Shown here one piece after another: positions 32,301-47,100 of a DNA stretch of 64,000 nucleotides. Made by a program: the position numbers and the translations under genes. Numbering within the stretch: position 1 is the stretch's first letter; the number at the start of each line of letters is the position of its first letter. The notes beneath the pieces are model-generated. The model ran no database searches. It saw only the letters and a program-made list of their open reading frames with translations, and had not been told where the DNA came from. Origin of the DNA: Marisa cornuarietis (lineage: Eukaryota; Mollusca; Gastropoda; Architaenioglossa; Ampullariidae); NCBI GenBank assembly GCA_004794655.1, contig SMMW01000576.1:1501501-1565500 (forward strand), in the 5' to 3' direction.

Positions 32301-35300
32301 GTTAAAAATCCAGATTTAAAAAAAAAACCTGACAAACATGAAAATATCCAAACAAGTCCAAGTGCATATTTATAGAAACCAGTTGTTAACAATCTTATGA
32401 CGCATTCTCTATATGAAGTGAAAAACAGACACTCCATGAAAAAGAAAAAAATCCCACATCTTGCACTCGGAATGCTCCACACCACAACAAAGTAACTTCT
32501 GTAAACAAGTCTTTAATGCATGAAAACCAAACATGGATTCCCTCATACAACACAGACTGAACCACATTCTAGAAGCAGCCCAGTCTGCGGTGAACATCAT
32601 AGTAGAGGCACACATCACCCAGCACAACCCACTCACTGCTACAAAGATCAAGTTTGTCCATCTTCACCATACTTGCATATCCCCCAAAAGATGTTTACTA
32701 CCCTCTAGATTTGTAGGGAATCCAACTGCATACAGCTAGCTATTCAAGGTATGTACTTGTTTTCCACACCTGTGTTAATCTTCTCGACAAGATCTGCATT
32801 GGGAAAGAGCAAGGGTTTCGGCCAGCATCTCAAAAAGAAAAGTTTTATCTATAAGGTAATGATGCTTAAATGCAACACCTCAAGATCAAAATCTTGAAAG
32901 CTTCAAACAGGAGCAAGCTTGTATCTTAAGTTTGTTATATTACACTGAATTCAAAGTTGACCAGAGAAATGACGGTGTGCAGACTATTAACAAACATAAG
33001 AAAGGCCATGGAGATATGAAATAAGGTGAACAAAATGATGTGGGTAGGAAACAAAGTACTTGCTTTCTATCAGGTACACTATGATTGAGGAAGGCAGCAC
33101 ATATAAATTACTTTTCAAAACAAAAAAACAAATCCAGCTAAAAAAAAAAAAAAACCCCAATAAAACACGAGCTTTGTGAACTTCCCCATAGAGCTAAATT
33201 CCAGAGTCGACAAATAACTTTGGCCGCCTTAATAGCAGCATCTGACACTCTCTGATGACAAGATAACAGATTTGTTTTCCTCATGTGTTCACAGTAACAG
33301 TAAATGCTTCAAGATCAAATGAGAGCAATGAATTCAATACAATTTATATCACCAAAGAAACACTTGAATCAAACCTTTCTTAAAGTACACAAACATGAAC
33401 TTCCCAGGAGGTAATGATCAAGCAAGAACAAAGCTTATTACACAGTTATCAACAAATATTACTACTCTTAACAAAAAAAAAAAAAGTAAACAAAACTCAT
33501 AAAAAGTCTAATACAGATTAATAACAAAGTGAATAGTTAGAATGGTATACACAATGGTGTTAATAGTTTTGCAAACACACTCCAGTATGAAACCCATTTA
33601 CATGCTGTTTTAAAAGGGCACACAACATAAAATCTTTGTGGATGTTAAAGGCAACATTTTTTTGTTATTTATTATTGTTGGTCAGTGCAGAGAGCTGCTT
33701 TGGTTGTGATGCTGGACAATAAAAGTGATCTATTATTTTTAAGCACCCAACAAAGAAGTAAAATACAGTTGGGTTTAAGAGAGTGTGGGGGAGATTTGAG
33801 CCATAATTCAAACACCTCGAAGATGACAAAACTTGGTATCATTTACACTATTCACAAACATAAATAGCAGAAATCATCTTCCAATCAAGATGCCTTAAAA
33901 AAAAAAACAACCAAAGGGCTACCATTTATAATGATCACCAAATAAACCAAAAACAGAACTTTTTAAAAATGTAAAAAAATCAGTTCAACACTTTCAAATA
34001 TATGTAGCTTATAAACTGCATTATCATATTGCTGTTAAGCGACAGGATTTAAAATGTTAAAATATTCAAAGAGTTATTTTCTAGCACTGCACCACTCTTA
34101 AATACAATTACACTAGTCTCCACAGCTCCTTACTAAGACTTCTCTTGCGATATGCATCTCAAATTTTTATTAGATTTTTTTAAAGTTGTTGTTGCTGGCT
34201 GTTAATTCTCACTTAGTGTCACAGCAGAGAATATTCAATAATATTTTTCAATTTCTTGTAGACTGACAGTCATAAATTAGAACTTTCCCTTCAAACTGTT
34301 GCATTAAAGGTAACAAAGTCTCAGAACATTTGTCCACATGCTGCAATCACTGGACAGAATTGGCACAAATATGCAAATGATGTTTGAAATTACCCTCACC
34401 CTGTTTCTGTGCCCTTGCTACAAGCACCCTGTTAAATAATAATAGGTGGTCTAAATGGCAGACCTCCAATTTCTTGATCTGCATGTTTCCATTAAAGGGT
34501 GTACCTGGTAGCGTTCGCACTCCACAGCCTTGACCCATCCTAGGCATAACACCATTGATAGTTGTGCCACAGCTGCAAAGACTAACCTGAGTCACATATG
34601 AAATTAAGCTAAAAGCTGCTACTAAGCTACAAGTTCCATTAGCTTGCTAATCAGATTAGTTTGATTTGCAGGAGAGGCTGGGGCTGAGGGTGGCACATTT
34701 ATCTAAATGATAATATTTTGAAGCCTGCAACCAAAGTGAAATCATGTGAGCATATGGTAATGAAACATTAATTCCCTTATCAGCGAGCCTACTTTCATGA
34801 TAAGGGAAATGAGGCCCCAACCTCTTTTCAGTGTTGCAATATTTTTGAATAGAAGACTTCTTTGCACAGATTTGCAGAATTAAAATATCTTGGGATAAAT
34901 TAAATTCTGTTACTTGAAAAAAGTTGTGCACTTAAGTTAGCCTTTAACGCTTTATGACCTAAAGCATCACACCATTATGCAGTTGCCAACTTCTAAGGAA
35001 AGGGTTTAACTATGGTTAAATAAAGAGAAATTACTACATCTCCAATAGCAGATGAAGTACTGGTAAGATAAAAAAAAAAAAATCTGCTGCATAAGTCTGT
35101 CTTATTGGTCATGGTCCTGTTAAACAATAGCTTAATCATATCGTCTGCCTCATGAAATACATCTGTTCAAAAACTGAGAAAATACCAACATCTGACAAGT
35201 GTACACATGCATATGGAAAGTTTTTATGTGAAACTGTTAACAAAGCAAAACAAAAAACCATTAAAGTTATATAATTTCAACTATAAAATGAAATTAATAT

Positions 35301-37431
35301 TAGTAACCTTGCAGATGACCATCAAGAACTGCCTTTGATCTTCACTCTAAGCTTCCTGTTTCAACAATCACACGTTTTTAGAGCATATTATGCATAAACT
35401 GTGTCTATCACATGCATACTCACAAATGAACTTATCCTACTCAGCCACTTGCAGACTATGCCTCTCATCCAGCAGTTCATAAAGTAAATGGTTCTCTCTC
35501 TCACACACACAATGCACAGTTGTCTAACACGAGTCCAAGCAGCACCTGTGCAAATATATACAAATACAACCAACACTTTATTCTTTACTGTAAGTTATCA
35601 CATACAAACTTCCTGTTGTGATTTACCATGCCTGGTAATTCACAAGCAAATTTGTTACTTTTAAGCCAAGGTAAAGACGTAGGCTTTATTTCATCCCCCT
35701 TTTCTGCAACACCCAAATGCACTGCTCAAACAGATGAGCTACTCTTGACAAGTCTGATTATCTTTTTCTAAGTTGGTTTATAAATCTTTTATAGTAAAGA
35801 TGGCTGCATGAATGAGAGTGATGCCTACAACTGCTGGGAAACATTTGCTGAACGCTTCAACATAATATGTCTAAGTACCTGATGTCTTGAAATTCATAGC
35901 ATTAACAAGTTCCTCTGTGGCACACTCGCTGGTTCTCTGTCACTCCACATGTGCAATTCCTTCAAATGTACATCAGCATCAAAATTAATAATAAAAAGTT
36001 CATTTACAACATGTCATATTTTGATGCAAGTACATACAAACTACGCCCACAAACTGATGATACATTCAAATTAGGAGACTGCCACGTGTGCACCAAAGTT
36101 GTCATGCTGTTCAATCTTCACACATTCAACTGCTGCTGTCAACAGCATTCCCACTTTCCTGACTTCTCCTTGAATTCATCACTTCTGGTCCCTCGACTAC
36201 TAAACTAGAAACTACCTTTACCTACTTTCTTTAACTCTAGGCTCTTTTGACACCCTAGGCGCCCCCCACCCACAGGTAACTGAGGGTGCTCCTTTTTCAC
36301 ACATTTCAACAATGGGTTTGAGGTGGGTGGGGGATGGGTGGAGGGGTGAGAAAAATCAAGCAATAAATTGTCCCACATCGCAAAAATAAAGGGTCACTTA
36401 AAAACCTGAATGCATTAATATGGTAACTGCTAAACAACCCTTTTCATAATCACAGAAATACTAACAGGCATGATTTCTGGCATGCAAAAAACAAAAACAA
36501 AAAAACCCTACAAACAACAGCACCAAATGCTTCACCAGAGCACTTGCAAATGCTGATAATAGGAGCACACCAAAGTACATCAACAGCTTAATACAATGAC
36601 ATATTTTGCTGGGTGTTAGCTTGCATAAATTCCTTAACAACAAAGCTAAAACTGCATAAATTATTGTAACAAGTTTTGAATTAAAGGCTCCTGAGGATCT
36701 AATGTATATTGCTCAAAGAAACTATGCATCACTTAAGAGATTTAATATACTGTTCCACTAAATTTATCCTCAGCTCAGATCAACCTTCAGGATGTGCTCA
36801 TATGTTATGCATATTAGAGGATTATTTTACTTAAGGGGCTGTTTTCAAATAACTGACACTTATAATTGCACCTTTATCCTTTAAAAACATTCACTTGAGC
36901 CAGGAAGTGACAGAAAATCTGATTTTTGGTACTAATAATGTAAGCTAGGAAAGGAGACCACAATGATGATGGCTTATCAGACAATGTCTAAGGGATTGCT
37001 CTCAAGACTTGGAAACTTGGGAAAAACTGCAGTTCACACTTGTTACAATGAGTTTCAAAGAACAGATCATCATACAAAATATAAATTTTTCACATGGAAA
37101 CATTTTTGAAGTTTCGTCATCATTCTTGCAAACTCCCAAGCATAAGCTCTCAAACACTTTTCCTTTAAAACAGAAATAAAAAACAGCTGTTTTGCAAGCT
37201 CTATTTGCAAAATCTTCTCGACTTTTATACACATACTCTGAATGCCACATGTTTAACGTATTTGTGCTAGGAAAACATGCTATCTTATCAAATTTCTGAC
37301 TGTGGCATAGTTAATATAGATTAAACCACGACATTTAAAAAAAACTCACTGTAGCATTAAAACTTGGAATAAAGAGAAAGTTAAAAGCACAATTTTTTTT
37401 TTTACATATTCAGTTTTTTTTAACAGTACTG
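29309..37431. other. Long gene-poor stretch
   Basis: AT-rich intergenic sequence between the tail-to-tail Patched-domain and TM9SF4 genes. Only short frames occur, none with a recognisable family. Parts could be 3' UTR of either gene. Homopolymer A runs at about 29800, 33140 and 33475 are the only notable simple repeats. Confidence 0.5.
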
Positions 37432-37437
37432 TTTATT
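37432..37437 (-). terminator. Candidate TM9SF4 polyadenylation signal
   Basis: An AATAAA hexamer on the minus strand about 700 bp beyond the TM9SF4 stop codon, followed within 30 bp by a T-rich stretch on that strand's template side. Other hexamers further down are possible. Confidence 0.3.
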
Positions 37438-38135
37438 TTTAAAACAAGAAAGCAGTGACAGAAGTACAATAATAAATGTGCTTCCAGCCATACTGGCTTG
37501 AAGCAGCATTGTCTGTAAACTCAATTTGTCAAATGATAAAATACTTATTAAAGTATATTGATTAAGTTCAGCAAAAAGCATTTGTTGAAATATTTTGCTC
37601 CCTATCCCTTCCACAAAAAACCCTCACTTAAAAAAAAAACCACACCATTTATCATCCTGAGCTCTTCCACCTTTGCTTTTTCCCTAGTGCTCCAGTCCCC
37701 CAAACATACACAATTTATAAACAATTCAAAGGAGATCTACCTCAACTGCATTCTCAAGTAATTCTTAAGTTACTTTCATCAGGTACAAAGCAAAGGTCAG
37801 CCCATCTCAAGTACCTACTAGCAAACTTCTCATGTTGTCATCATGCTTTAACACGAATACAGGTATTAAAATCCTGAAACCAACTTGCACAACTGGAAGA
37901 TGCATTCATTGTACTGTTTCTGGTTGCACAGAGAGCACAGGGCCACAAAAGATTACCCAGTGAAAGGGTTTTTAACAATGTTTTTAAAAAAAGGTGAGAA
38001 AAAAATCTGCTTGCTGGTCTCCTCTTTAGAATACTTCTTTCACAATCATAACATTTGCAAGTTTCACTCTAGATCCCAATTCACCTAGCCCAAAGTCTGT
38101 CTTAAGCTGGCTGAAAAGTATGAGTTTTTGGATGC

Positions 38136-41100
38136 TCAGTCAATTTTGATAGCTCCATAAATCTTTCGGATAAACCAGTAAGCAGAGAAAAAGCCTATGG
38201 TGCCGGTCAGAACCCAGAAGGTGAAGACAATTAGCAGAGTGTAGCCAAAGTACAGCAATGTTGGGATGAACTCCGTAATCTCCAACTGCAAGATACAAAG
38301 ATACCATATGACAACGTACATTTTAAGAAAACGAAACACCAGCATTACCAAATGTAAATGTTGATAAATAGATAATAATGAACAGTTCTTTCCTAGTTTC
38401 AAAAGTGATTTTCACACATGATGATGATGATGATGATGTCCATTTGTAATGCGCAGGTATCCATTCGGAAGAATGCTCATTGCGCAGCAAAAACAAAAAA
38501 AAAAACAAAAAAAAAAAATAAACAGATAAACACCAGGAAAGTAAAAAATAAAGACACAAGTGTTGCTTGGTTGTTTAAGTTTAAGTCCGTCTTAAATAAA
38601 CAGATGGGTCTTCAGTCTTTTTCGAAACGTGGTTGGTGAGGTGATGGTGGACAATGATGATGAAGGACAGGAGCTGCAACTTTAACTACAGCAGTTTTAC
38701 TTTTTTAAAAACAAATTCTTGCAAAAGATTTTACACATTACGTCATTCATTTCACCTCCATAATGGTCTGTCAACAATTTCCCACATTCTTACCTTTGTG
38801 TGAAAGTAGAAAATGGAGTATGCAAAGACATAGAAGGCTGAGCCCCCAGACAAAAGGAATGAACGCCACCACCAGTGGTAGTCCTGTCAATGAATTAGTG
38901 GTATGGCAATCATAGAATATAAATGCCCTAAAATGTTCATAAAAAGCCCCATGTACTCTTAAATTCTATTGGATACTACCTGTAGATCTTGTCATTAAAA
39001 AAAATGCTGAACAGGAACAGGTGCAAAAGGATGGAGTATTAATATAAGTAATATATTTAGTTTTGGAGATTGAGCCATTCATAAAAGCAATAAAACAGGA
39101 TGCACAAAATTACTTTTTCATACAAAAAAGCATACAATGCAGTGAGAAACATTTTTAAATAGTGTTTGCATAAGAAAAAAAGACTTCAAAACAGATTAAC
39201 AAATAACAATTAGAACTGTTATCAGGCACTGCACACAAACTATTAATGTTTCTGTGGACGAGTCTGTCTCCTCACATAGCCTGTGAATCAGGCAACATAA
39301 AAAGTAGAATAAAGACGTAAATACCTCACCACACAGCTGAAAGTACACCATCACTACGGAAATCTGGGATACGGAGATAATAAGAATGATGAAGACAAGG
39401 AACAGAAATCCAAAAAGATAGTAGAACTGGTTCTCCCAGATGGCCTGCAGATCACAATGAAAATCCTTTATATTAATTAATCAAGTGAATTTCTATAGCT
39501 CTTTATCCTGCCAAAGGCTAGCTCAAAGTGCTTTACAGAGAAAAAATATAAACACAAGGACACAAGAATAATAATCAAGGAACAGTCAACATGAACAAAG
39601 TCAGTAATAACAAGACTTCAAGGTATCAAGCCCCAAATTACTATGTAAGACTAACCAATGCTACAAATGTCACAAAACTTGCACAACATGAATACCATAC
39701 ATTATATATCACATTACATTAATTTTATTTTCTTTCATTACTGAAGCTGATACATTTCCTTTACCCATGTGAGCTGCGATTATCTCCCCTCTGATAAGAC
39801 ATGCAACAGTCCACTGGTGACATTAAAGTTAAGGGCAACACAAATGCCTAGCGAAAAAACACTGGAAATAATAATAAATGCAAAGATGCAATCCTCACCA
39901 ATAAAAAAAAAAGACTAGGACACAATGTGCTCTTGCTGAATGTTCTCTTCAACACTTAGATGAAGTTAGTTCATGAGTAAATTCATGAGAAGTTAGTTCC
40001 TAAATGGCTATATTATACACAATAACAATCTCCAGTATAAGAGAGTGATTTTTTTCTGCTTATTACTGGCAGGTAAGAATGCCGACGTTTAAAGGCTTAT
40101 ATCTTTAAAATTATGTAACTATATACTCATAATTATTTTAAAATGAACTTAACCCTATCACAAAGAAAAAAGTGTTGCATTTGTGTTGCCCTTTAAAGCA
40201 TACATTAAGTCCTTATTTCTATTTTCTATTTGTTTGTCACTGAACATTCTCACATCTGCAAACAATGTTAAAGTCATTTTGCGACCTTCTCTCTGTCATT
40301 GCACACCAAATACATTTTAACAAAGAAACGTTTTGTTTTAAGTTGCCTGTCATAAAGACAACAAAGGAAAGAGCTGTTGCACAAACCGTGAAGATGAAGA
40401 AAAGTTCAATAAACATGGCACCAAATGGAAGGATACCAGCCATCAGAGTTCTGCAGAAACAGCAAAGTTTATGTTACAGAAGGACTCCTGCAGCAACTGT
40501 CAAATGCTGAGACAACTACTGAGATGTCTACATTTATGTCCACAGAACATCATTTAGGTTATTACTGATTTCATCAAGCGATTGACAGAACTGTGGACTG
40601 CCTTTACAACTATCCTCCCTAACACAAAATATGCCAGACAAGACCTGTCTCCACACTGCCTACCATTTCAGAAACCATGTTTATGTACATAATTTTTTTT
40701 TTAAAAAAAGGTCATTGCAGCAGGTTAGTCATCTGATAATACCACTTACCCAAGGAAGGGATTCATGTACCAGGTTTGTTCTGGAACCTGCCGTGGAATC
40801 TGATTTGTGCGTACTGGATGTTCATATGGCTACAAAACATCATTCAAAAACAAAATTTCACTTCTCCAATAAGAACCTTTAAACTGTTTATATCTAAAAG
40901 TCTAACAATATTATCTCCTTTAATAAAATCCCTGTTAACAAAAAAACAAAATCATAAAAAAAACAAACAACAACAAAAACCTTAACAACAAATGCCAGCA
41001 TTTAGTATATGCTCTGAGATGCACAGGCCTTGCGGTATACTATAATGACAATTCTCTTGTACCTATCTGTGACTGTCAAGTACTGATTTTTTTAAAAAGT

Positions 41101-44100
41101 TTTGCTCACTGTTTTCCTGAAACCAAAGTAGAATCCAAGGAAGACTAAAGGAAGTGAGATACCAAACCACATACACAGCAGGGCCAGCATAGTGGTGAAT
41201 GGAACCTGTAAAAGTCAGTATTTTGCACCAACTCCATACCAACTCTGCTGCATCTAAAGCAGGACAGACTACGATGGAAACTCTTGTCAGTTGCCTCATC
41301 TCTCATATAACTCTATCCCTCCACATATAAAGGGACTTAATAAATGACACTATGTTTTACAAAAATCATTCTCATCTTTGCAATTGAACTCGCAGTTTTA
41401 TTTCAAGTACAAAGTCATATGGTGTTAAAAAGCTGCAGCCAGTTAGCAATTTAAAATGCAGATGAATTGTTTCATGTTGACCTAATACTTACAGCTCCAG
41501 ATGAATGTTTACCCCATATGAAAAAGTTGAGCAGAAAACACACACCAAACATAATGCCAGGGTACACTGTTGCAGTCTGTAAAGAAAATGGCACAAAAAT
41601 AAAAGAAATTTTTTTAAATGGCAAGAGGGAGTTTCATATCTTTGCAAACTGTTGCTAAAAATTTTTTCCCACAACATTCTTTTTGTCCAAAGATTATTTA
41701 CTACAAGTTAAAACCTTTAATTGTAATTACACTGGAAGCCTTAACCCTTTGAGTGCTTCCAACCGAATATTCGGTCGGGAAACGCATGTATGCTAGAGTG
41801 CCCAGCGACCCAATATTCGGTTGGCGACGTTCTATTTTTAGCGGAGAATCTGGATAATGGCTGTTCAACGGTCGGCAGAAATGGGATTCCCCCTAATTTT
41901 AGCACCGACTCTTACGCCTTGCGTGGTTTGATTGGTGTTTTATCGGGCTGGAAATACAGCGACCCCGCTCTAGAGTTTTCCAACCGCACATGCAGTATCA
42001 TGGCGGAAGATGCGACTGCTGGGATGAATGGCGAAAACACGCTACAGGAGACCGTACACATTACAAGAGGCCGTAGCAAAGATCACAAACAGTGATTCGG
42101 ATGATCTAGAATCATTGGATTCCCTGGATCAGGAACGAGATGGCAGTGAAAGTCATGACAGTGTCGTGTTAGGTATAAAAGAAGATGCTTCGGATTCTCA
42201 TCATTCTGATGACAGCGACGGCGATCTCGATTTTGATCAAAGAAATGTAGAAGAAAGTTCCAATGACAGCAGTGAGACAGACGGTGGTGAATTTGTTGCA
42301 CCCTTGCCATCCAAAAGTAGGAAACGAATTGCAGCAGACAGGACCACATCAAAGAGGGTCGAACTGCAGGTGGTGAAAGGGGCGTGGCATGGGAAGGGGT
42401 GGGCAAGACACCGCCACGAGGAATATTAACTGCATGTTTTCAAGGGGATTTTACCCCTGCTACCCCCTTTATCACAGCAAGCTTGCCTACTGGAAACAGA
42501 ATATTTCAAAGCATAATTTCAGAGCACCAGAATGTGGAAAAGCTTTTGTTTATGAATGTTGAGTTTGTGTTTGAAATGACAGTGCTTGTGACGTGTGAAT
42601 GAACTACATGAACCGCTGAGATGAAACTTTCAGGTTTCACATGGCAGGTGTTGGTGAAGTGGGAACATTTTTATGAAAAATGAGTTGAGGTTTTCAACAA
42701 ACATTAAACCCTGAGCTTAATCCAGGCTTTGTTTGTCACTTTCTGAATAAAATCCACAAAAGTAATACTGGTTTAAAGTCAAGAATTACTCTGAGTACAG
42801 AACACTTTTGTAAAAAATGAGTTGAGGTTTTCAACAAACAGTAAACCCTGAACTTTATCCAGGCTGTGGTTTTAACTTTCTGAGTAAAATCCACAGAAGT
42901 AATACTGGTTTGAAGTGAAGAATTACTCTGGCTACTTGATTGTGTGTGACACTGTTTTCGCATTTAGTTAGTTTTCTAGAAAAAAATGTTTGAATAAAAT
43001 TAACAATCCAAAAAATCTTATTTCTTGGTCTTCCTTGGTCTCATTTATTAAAAAAATCAATTCTGTGTATGAATTCTATAGGTTTTATATGCTTTTCTTG
43101 CATCTCCAGAGCTCCAGAGTTTTAAAAAAATAATTACTGAAAAATCGTAGAACTTCCCTGGCACTGGCATGTACACCTTCTTCGTTATCATCTGGCACTC
43201 AAAGGGTTAACGCCAAAGTATGAATAAAGAGAATTAGGCAGACATATCAGACTTACCTGGAAAGCAGCCTGCCGCCAAAGTGTTCCTTTCATGGTCTTGT
43301 ATAGACGTGCAGCATAGTAACCAGCAAACAAGCTGTCATAAAATGTTCAACAAGCAGAAGTAAAAAACGGACAGCGTATAAACCATCCTGATGGCATTTC
43401 CATCTGAGCATTTATGAATTATGCCTCTTAAGTAGAAATTATCTTTTCATTCAAATAACAAATCTGTACAAACTTGAAATTGTGAGACCAGTCTTCTTAA
43501 GGACAACAAAGCACCGAGCACTGGGATAAACTACTGAGAGGGCGCAATCTTTTACTGACCCCATGAACATGTAGAGAAAAATACCAGCTGTCATTAGAGC
43601 TCCTCGAGAGGCTGGAGACAGCATACCCAGCATTGCAAAAACTGCAACATCAACAGCCAATCAATGCATCTTTGTCATAACGAGCCAAACGAATAAACCA
43701 ACAGGACACAAACAGAAAGTTTCAGATTAGTTTGCCATGGAAGGATTGGATCTTTAAGAATCAGTACTTACAGATAGTGATAAAAGCCATGAAGAAGACC
43801 TGAATGCCAGCACCAACTAGGGCTGTAAGGAGTATTGTGTAACGAGGCGGACGAAACACATCCCCATGAACCAGCTTCCATCCTGTCTCCTCAACTGTCT
43901 CATCCTAATAAACATAAAAAAAACTTAAGTCTTCGCATGATACTAACAAATATGGCGTTTGAAACTCTTTTGAACAGTACAAGAGACAAGACCTGAAACT
44001 TTTTTTTAACACAAAGCGAAGACAGTAACTTAAATGCCAAACTCACCAAATCATCATCTTTGTTATATTGTGCAATGTCTCGTCGCAGAGTGCGCACCAT

Positions 44101-47100
44101 GATCATCGTCAAAATACCTAAGTAACATAAAAATGACCCAAGCCAAATCACAGCTACATCCACTATTTTATTTAATCATAAACATATAACATAAAAAGTC
44201 CCACCAAATTCATTTGAACTCCCTTTTGACATAAACAAAAGAACCTAACACTGTAATTCAAGTGGAAATCGAAGACGAAATCATAAAGAACATACCGGAA
44301 AGAAAAAACACCACAACAACAGAGTTTATGATGGAGAACCAGTGGATCTGAACATCACGCATGGCCAGGTAAATATCCCACCGTGAAGCCCATCGCACCT
44401 CCGATGCATGCCATTCCACCTCATAGGAAAACACCAGCTTTGTCTCACCTACAATGCATAACATATTGATGATAATTGTGTTTTACCTATAATGCATATC
44501 ATACTGATAATAATTTCCCCCCCATTCCTGTCACATAAAAAGTCAACAAGCTTTATTGGACCACGATAAACAGTAAATATACTGTTATAAAACAGGCTCT
44601 TACCATCTTCATTAATTTTCTGTGGAGCTGGTTTGTTTTCGCCTTTTAAATGACACACGCCATCCTCTTTTCCTTCAAGTTCTCCATGTGTAATACTGTT
44701 AACAAACGTCCAGATGCTGACTGTATTACATTACCATTCAATCTATTAAACATATCTCATAAAAGTAACAACTGCCATTAATGACATTTTATCCTCAAAG
44801 TTCCCTGAGAATACTTTAACAAAACCAATTAAAAAAAAGACAACTGATGCCAAGTTGTTATCAAAATCTTAAGAAAAAAAATGAAACAAGACAAGAATGT
44901 TTGTAATAACCAGCATCACTTTCTTCTCAAGCTACAAAACACTGCCTACTGTACCTTGTTGGCTGAACCTCAAACCCAACCACTCGAAAAGTTTCACTGC
45001 AAGTAAAGTAATGAAAACAGCCATTAAGTCAGAGCTGTTTACCCATTCCAAAGATATCAACATCGAGTGAATACACTTTCATTATTCTATCGATATTTTA
45101 TCAAAATCAATATTTTTGGTTTATTAACCAAAATGTATAGTCATACAAGAAAATGATCTATTTCGTTTATATTAGTAACTGACTAAAGACAAGAAATCTG
45201 TTAAAGATGGATGTACTGCCTTTCCTTTGTTTAAGGACATTTGAGAATGATTGCTCTTTCACAAAGAAAGTTAACGGTGGATTATGTGGATGTCAGAGTT
45301 GTGGTTAACTTTCAGATGTAAATAAAAGTTTCTGGCTACAGAAATATCACTTTTGGTAGTATAATTTCTCCCTTCGAGTACTTACCAGATGACATGACTA
45401 TATGGAAATCACTTTCTAGCTACCTCAAATCCAGCCATCCAGTCCCGTTCAAGTCAACCACAGAACAGTAAGGACACAAATTCAGCTTCCCCCTATCCCC
45501 ACCTGCCACAACAGGTGACCGGACACTTAATCCCCAGACACTTAATCCTCAAAAATGCCCCCAAATCGCGACACAACACTCAAAACTGCTATTTTGTGAA
45601 CTTGAAATATTATAACCGTAAGAGAAATGTGTCGCGTGGTAACTCTGGTAAGATTGGGATGCGCTGGGTTTACAATTAGCGTTCTACCTTCTAGGCGATA
45701 CTAGGTGGACTCCCTAACATAACCAGCCAGTTCCAAGGCCATACTGACCAGGAGCAGACCACTGGTTGTAAAAACTATGAACTAATGTTATAAATGTTGA
45801 AGTTAAGTATTATTTTAATTGTCAAACTTATTTTGATGTTTACATGAAAATAATTATTTGAATTTGAATTAAATTTTTCATTCACTTTTAATTTTTTTTA
45901 GTTGAAATTTCATTTTGAGGATTAAGTGTCTGGGGATTAAATGTCTAGGGGATTAAGTGTCTGGGATTCGCCACATCAGTGAGTACCCTTTCCAGTTTTT
46001 CGCCTGGACAGAGCCCAAAACCCACTGCGGGGAGGCAGGAGGAAGCTAGCTGTCATGTCATCTGGTAAATACCAAAAGAAAGAAATTTTACTACCAAAAA
46101 TGGTATTTCTTCTTTGTACTGTACCAGATGACATGACTATGGAGAATAACTAACGTGGAGGGAGTGGTAGCCTGGCAGCCAACCCAGTGATATGCCAGAT
46201 GAAACTAAAAAGAAATACTCCAAATCCAGCTGTGCTGTAGGCTGCGAGGCCACCTTCACTGTACTACTGTGTGCTGCTGCCTTGTACTGGCTGAACAGGA
46301 CCCCCTTGTCGAGGTAAGTAAGTCACTGCCATGGAGCTGTCAGACAAAACCAAACTGCTTTACCCTGCAGGACACTTCGCCAAGCCTGTCGTGCTGTCCA
46401 CATCACCAGCAGTTCCCAATAAGCTAAAGTGCTGAGACTGTTCTTCCTCGAATCACTGGAGCTGCTGTATACAGAAGACAGCAAGCAGATATGCACCCCA
46501 GCCTGACTAGGTGGCATCTATGCATAAGGAATACTGCCCTATATAGAGATGATGGCCAGCTTTTCATCCTGGACATGTTTTTCAAGCTCCGGAGCCAGCA
46601 GCAAGGTGGCAGAAAAAAACCAAACAGATGAGACTCAGTGACTTACATACTGCTGCTTAGTCGACAGTGTAGGACATCGTTCACTAACCAACAGATAGTC
46701 TTGTATCACTCCACTGGCAAGACACTTGCTAAAATCCTGCAGCACTCTTTAATATAGACCCAAGCACTCCACATGCATCTAACACATTGTGAACATTGTT
46801 CAACACATACGCCTTCTTTATTACTTTTAATCTAAAAGAAGAATTACTTTAGACACCACTGGGAACCATATAGTCCCCGGTGGAGGGGGCACAAAGAAAC
46901 ACGGTCTTGCATGGCCACCCCACCCAATCCCTTTAATTCTCTCTCTAAAAGAAGAAAGTAGCAACTGCTGTCACTCAGGGTAGCATGAAAAGACGGTACT
47001 AGCTATCTAGCCTCACCTTATGCTGCTCTAAAACTAACAGCATTTAACGGGCCAATGCGTAAGCTTTTGTGTTGCTGTTCATCTTTGACCACCTCCGCGC

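Larger units (their letters stand above)
41741..43210. mobile_element. piggyBac-like element, internally decayed
   Basis: TTAA (41741-41744) is followed by ccctttgagtgc, and the right end is the exact inverse gcactcaaaggg followed by TTAA (43207-43210). Just inside the left end, ccaaccgaatattcggtc and acccaatattcggttgg form an inverted pair about 40 bp apart. The TTAA target and CCCTTT terminus are typical of piggyBac. An acidic frame at 42028-42429 may be the N-terminus of the transposase; no DDD catalytic domain remains. Intron 13 of TM9SF4. Confidence 0.8.

Noticed and set aside
42083..42406. Minus-strand frame of 107 codons
   Set aside because: It is the shadow of the acidic plus-strand frame of the piggyBac-like element; histidine-rich composition follows from that.
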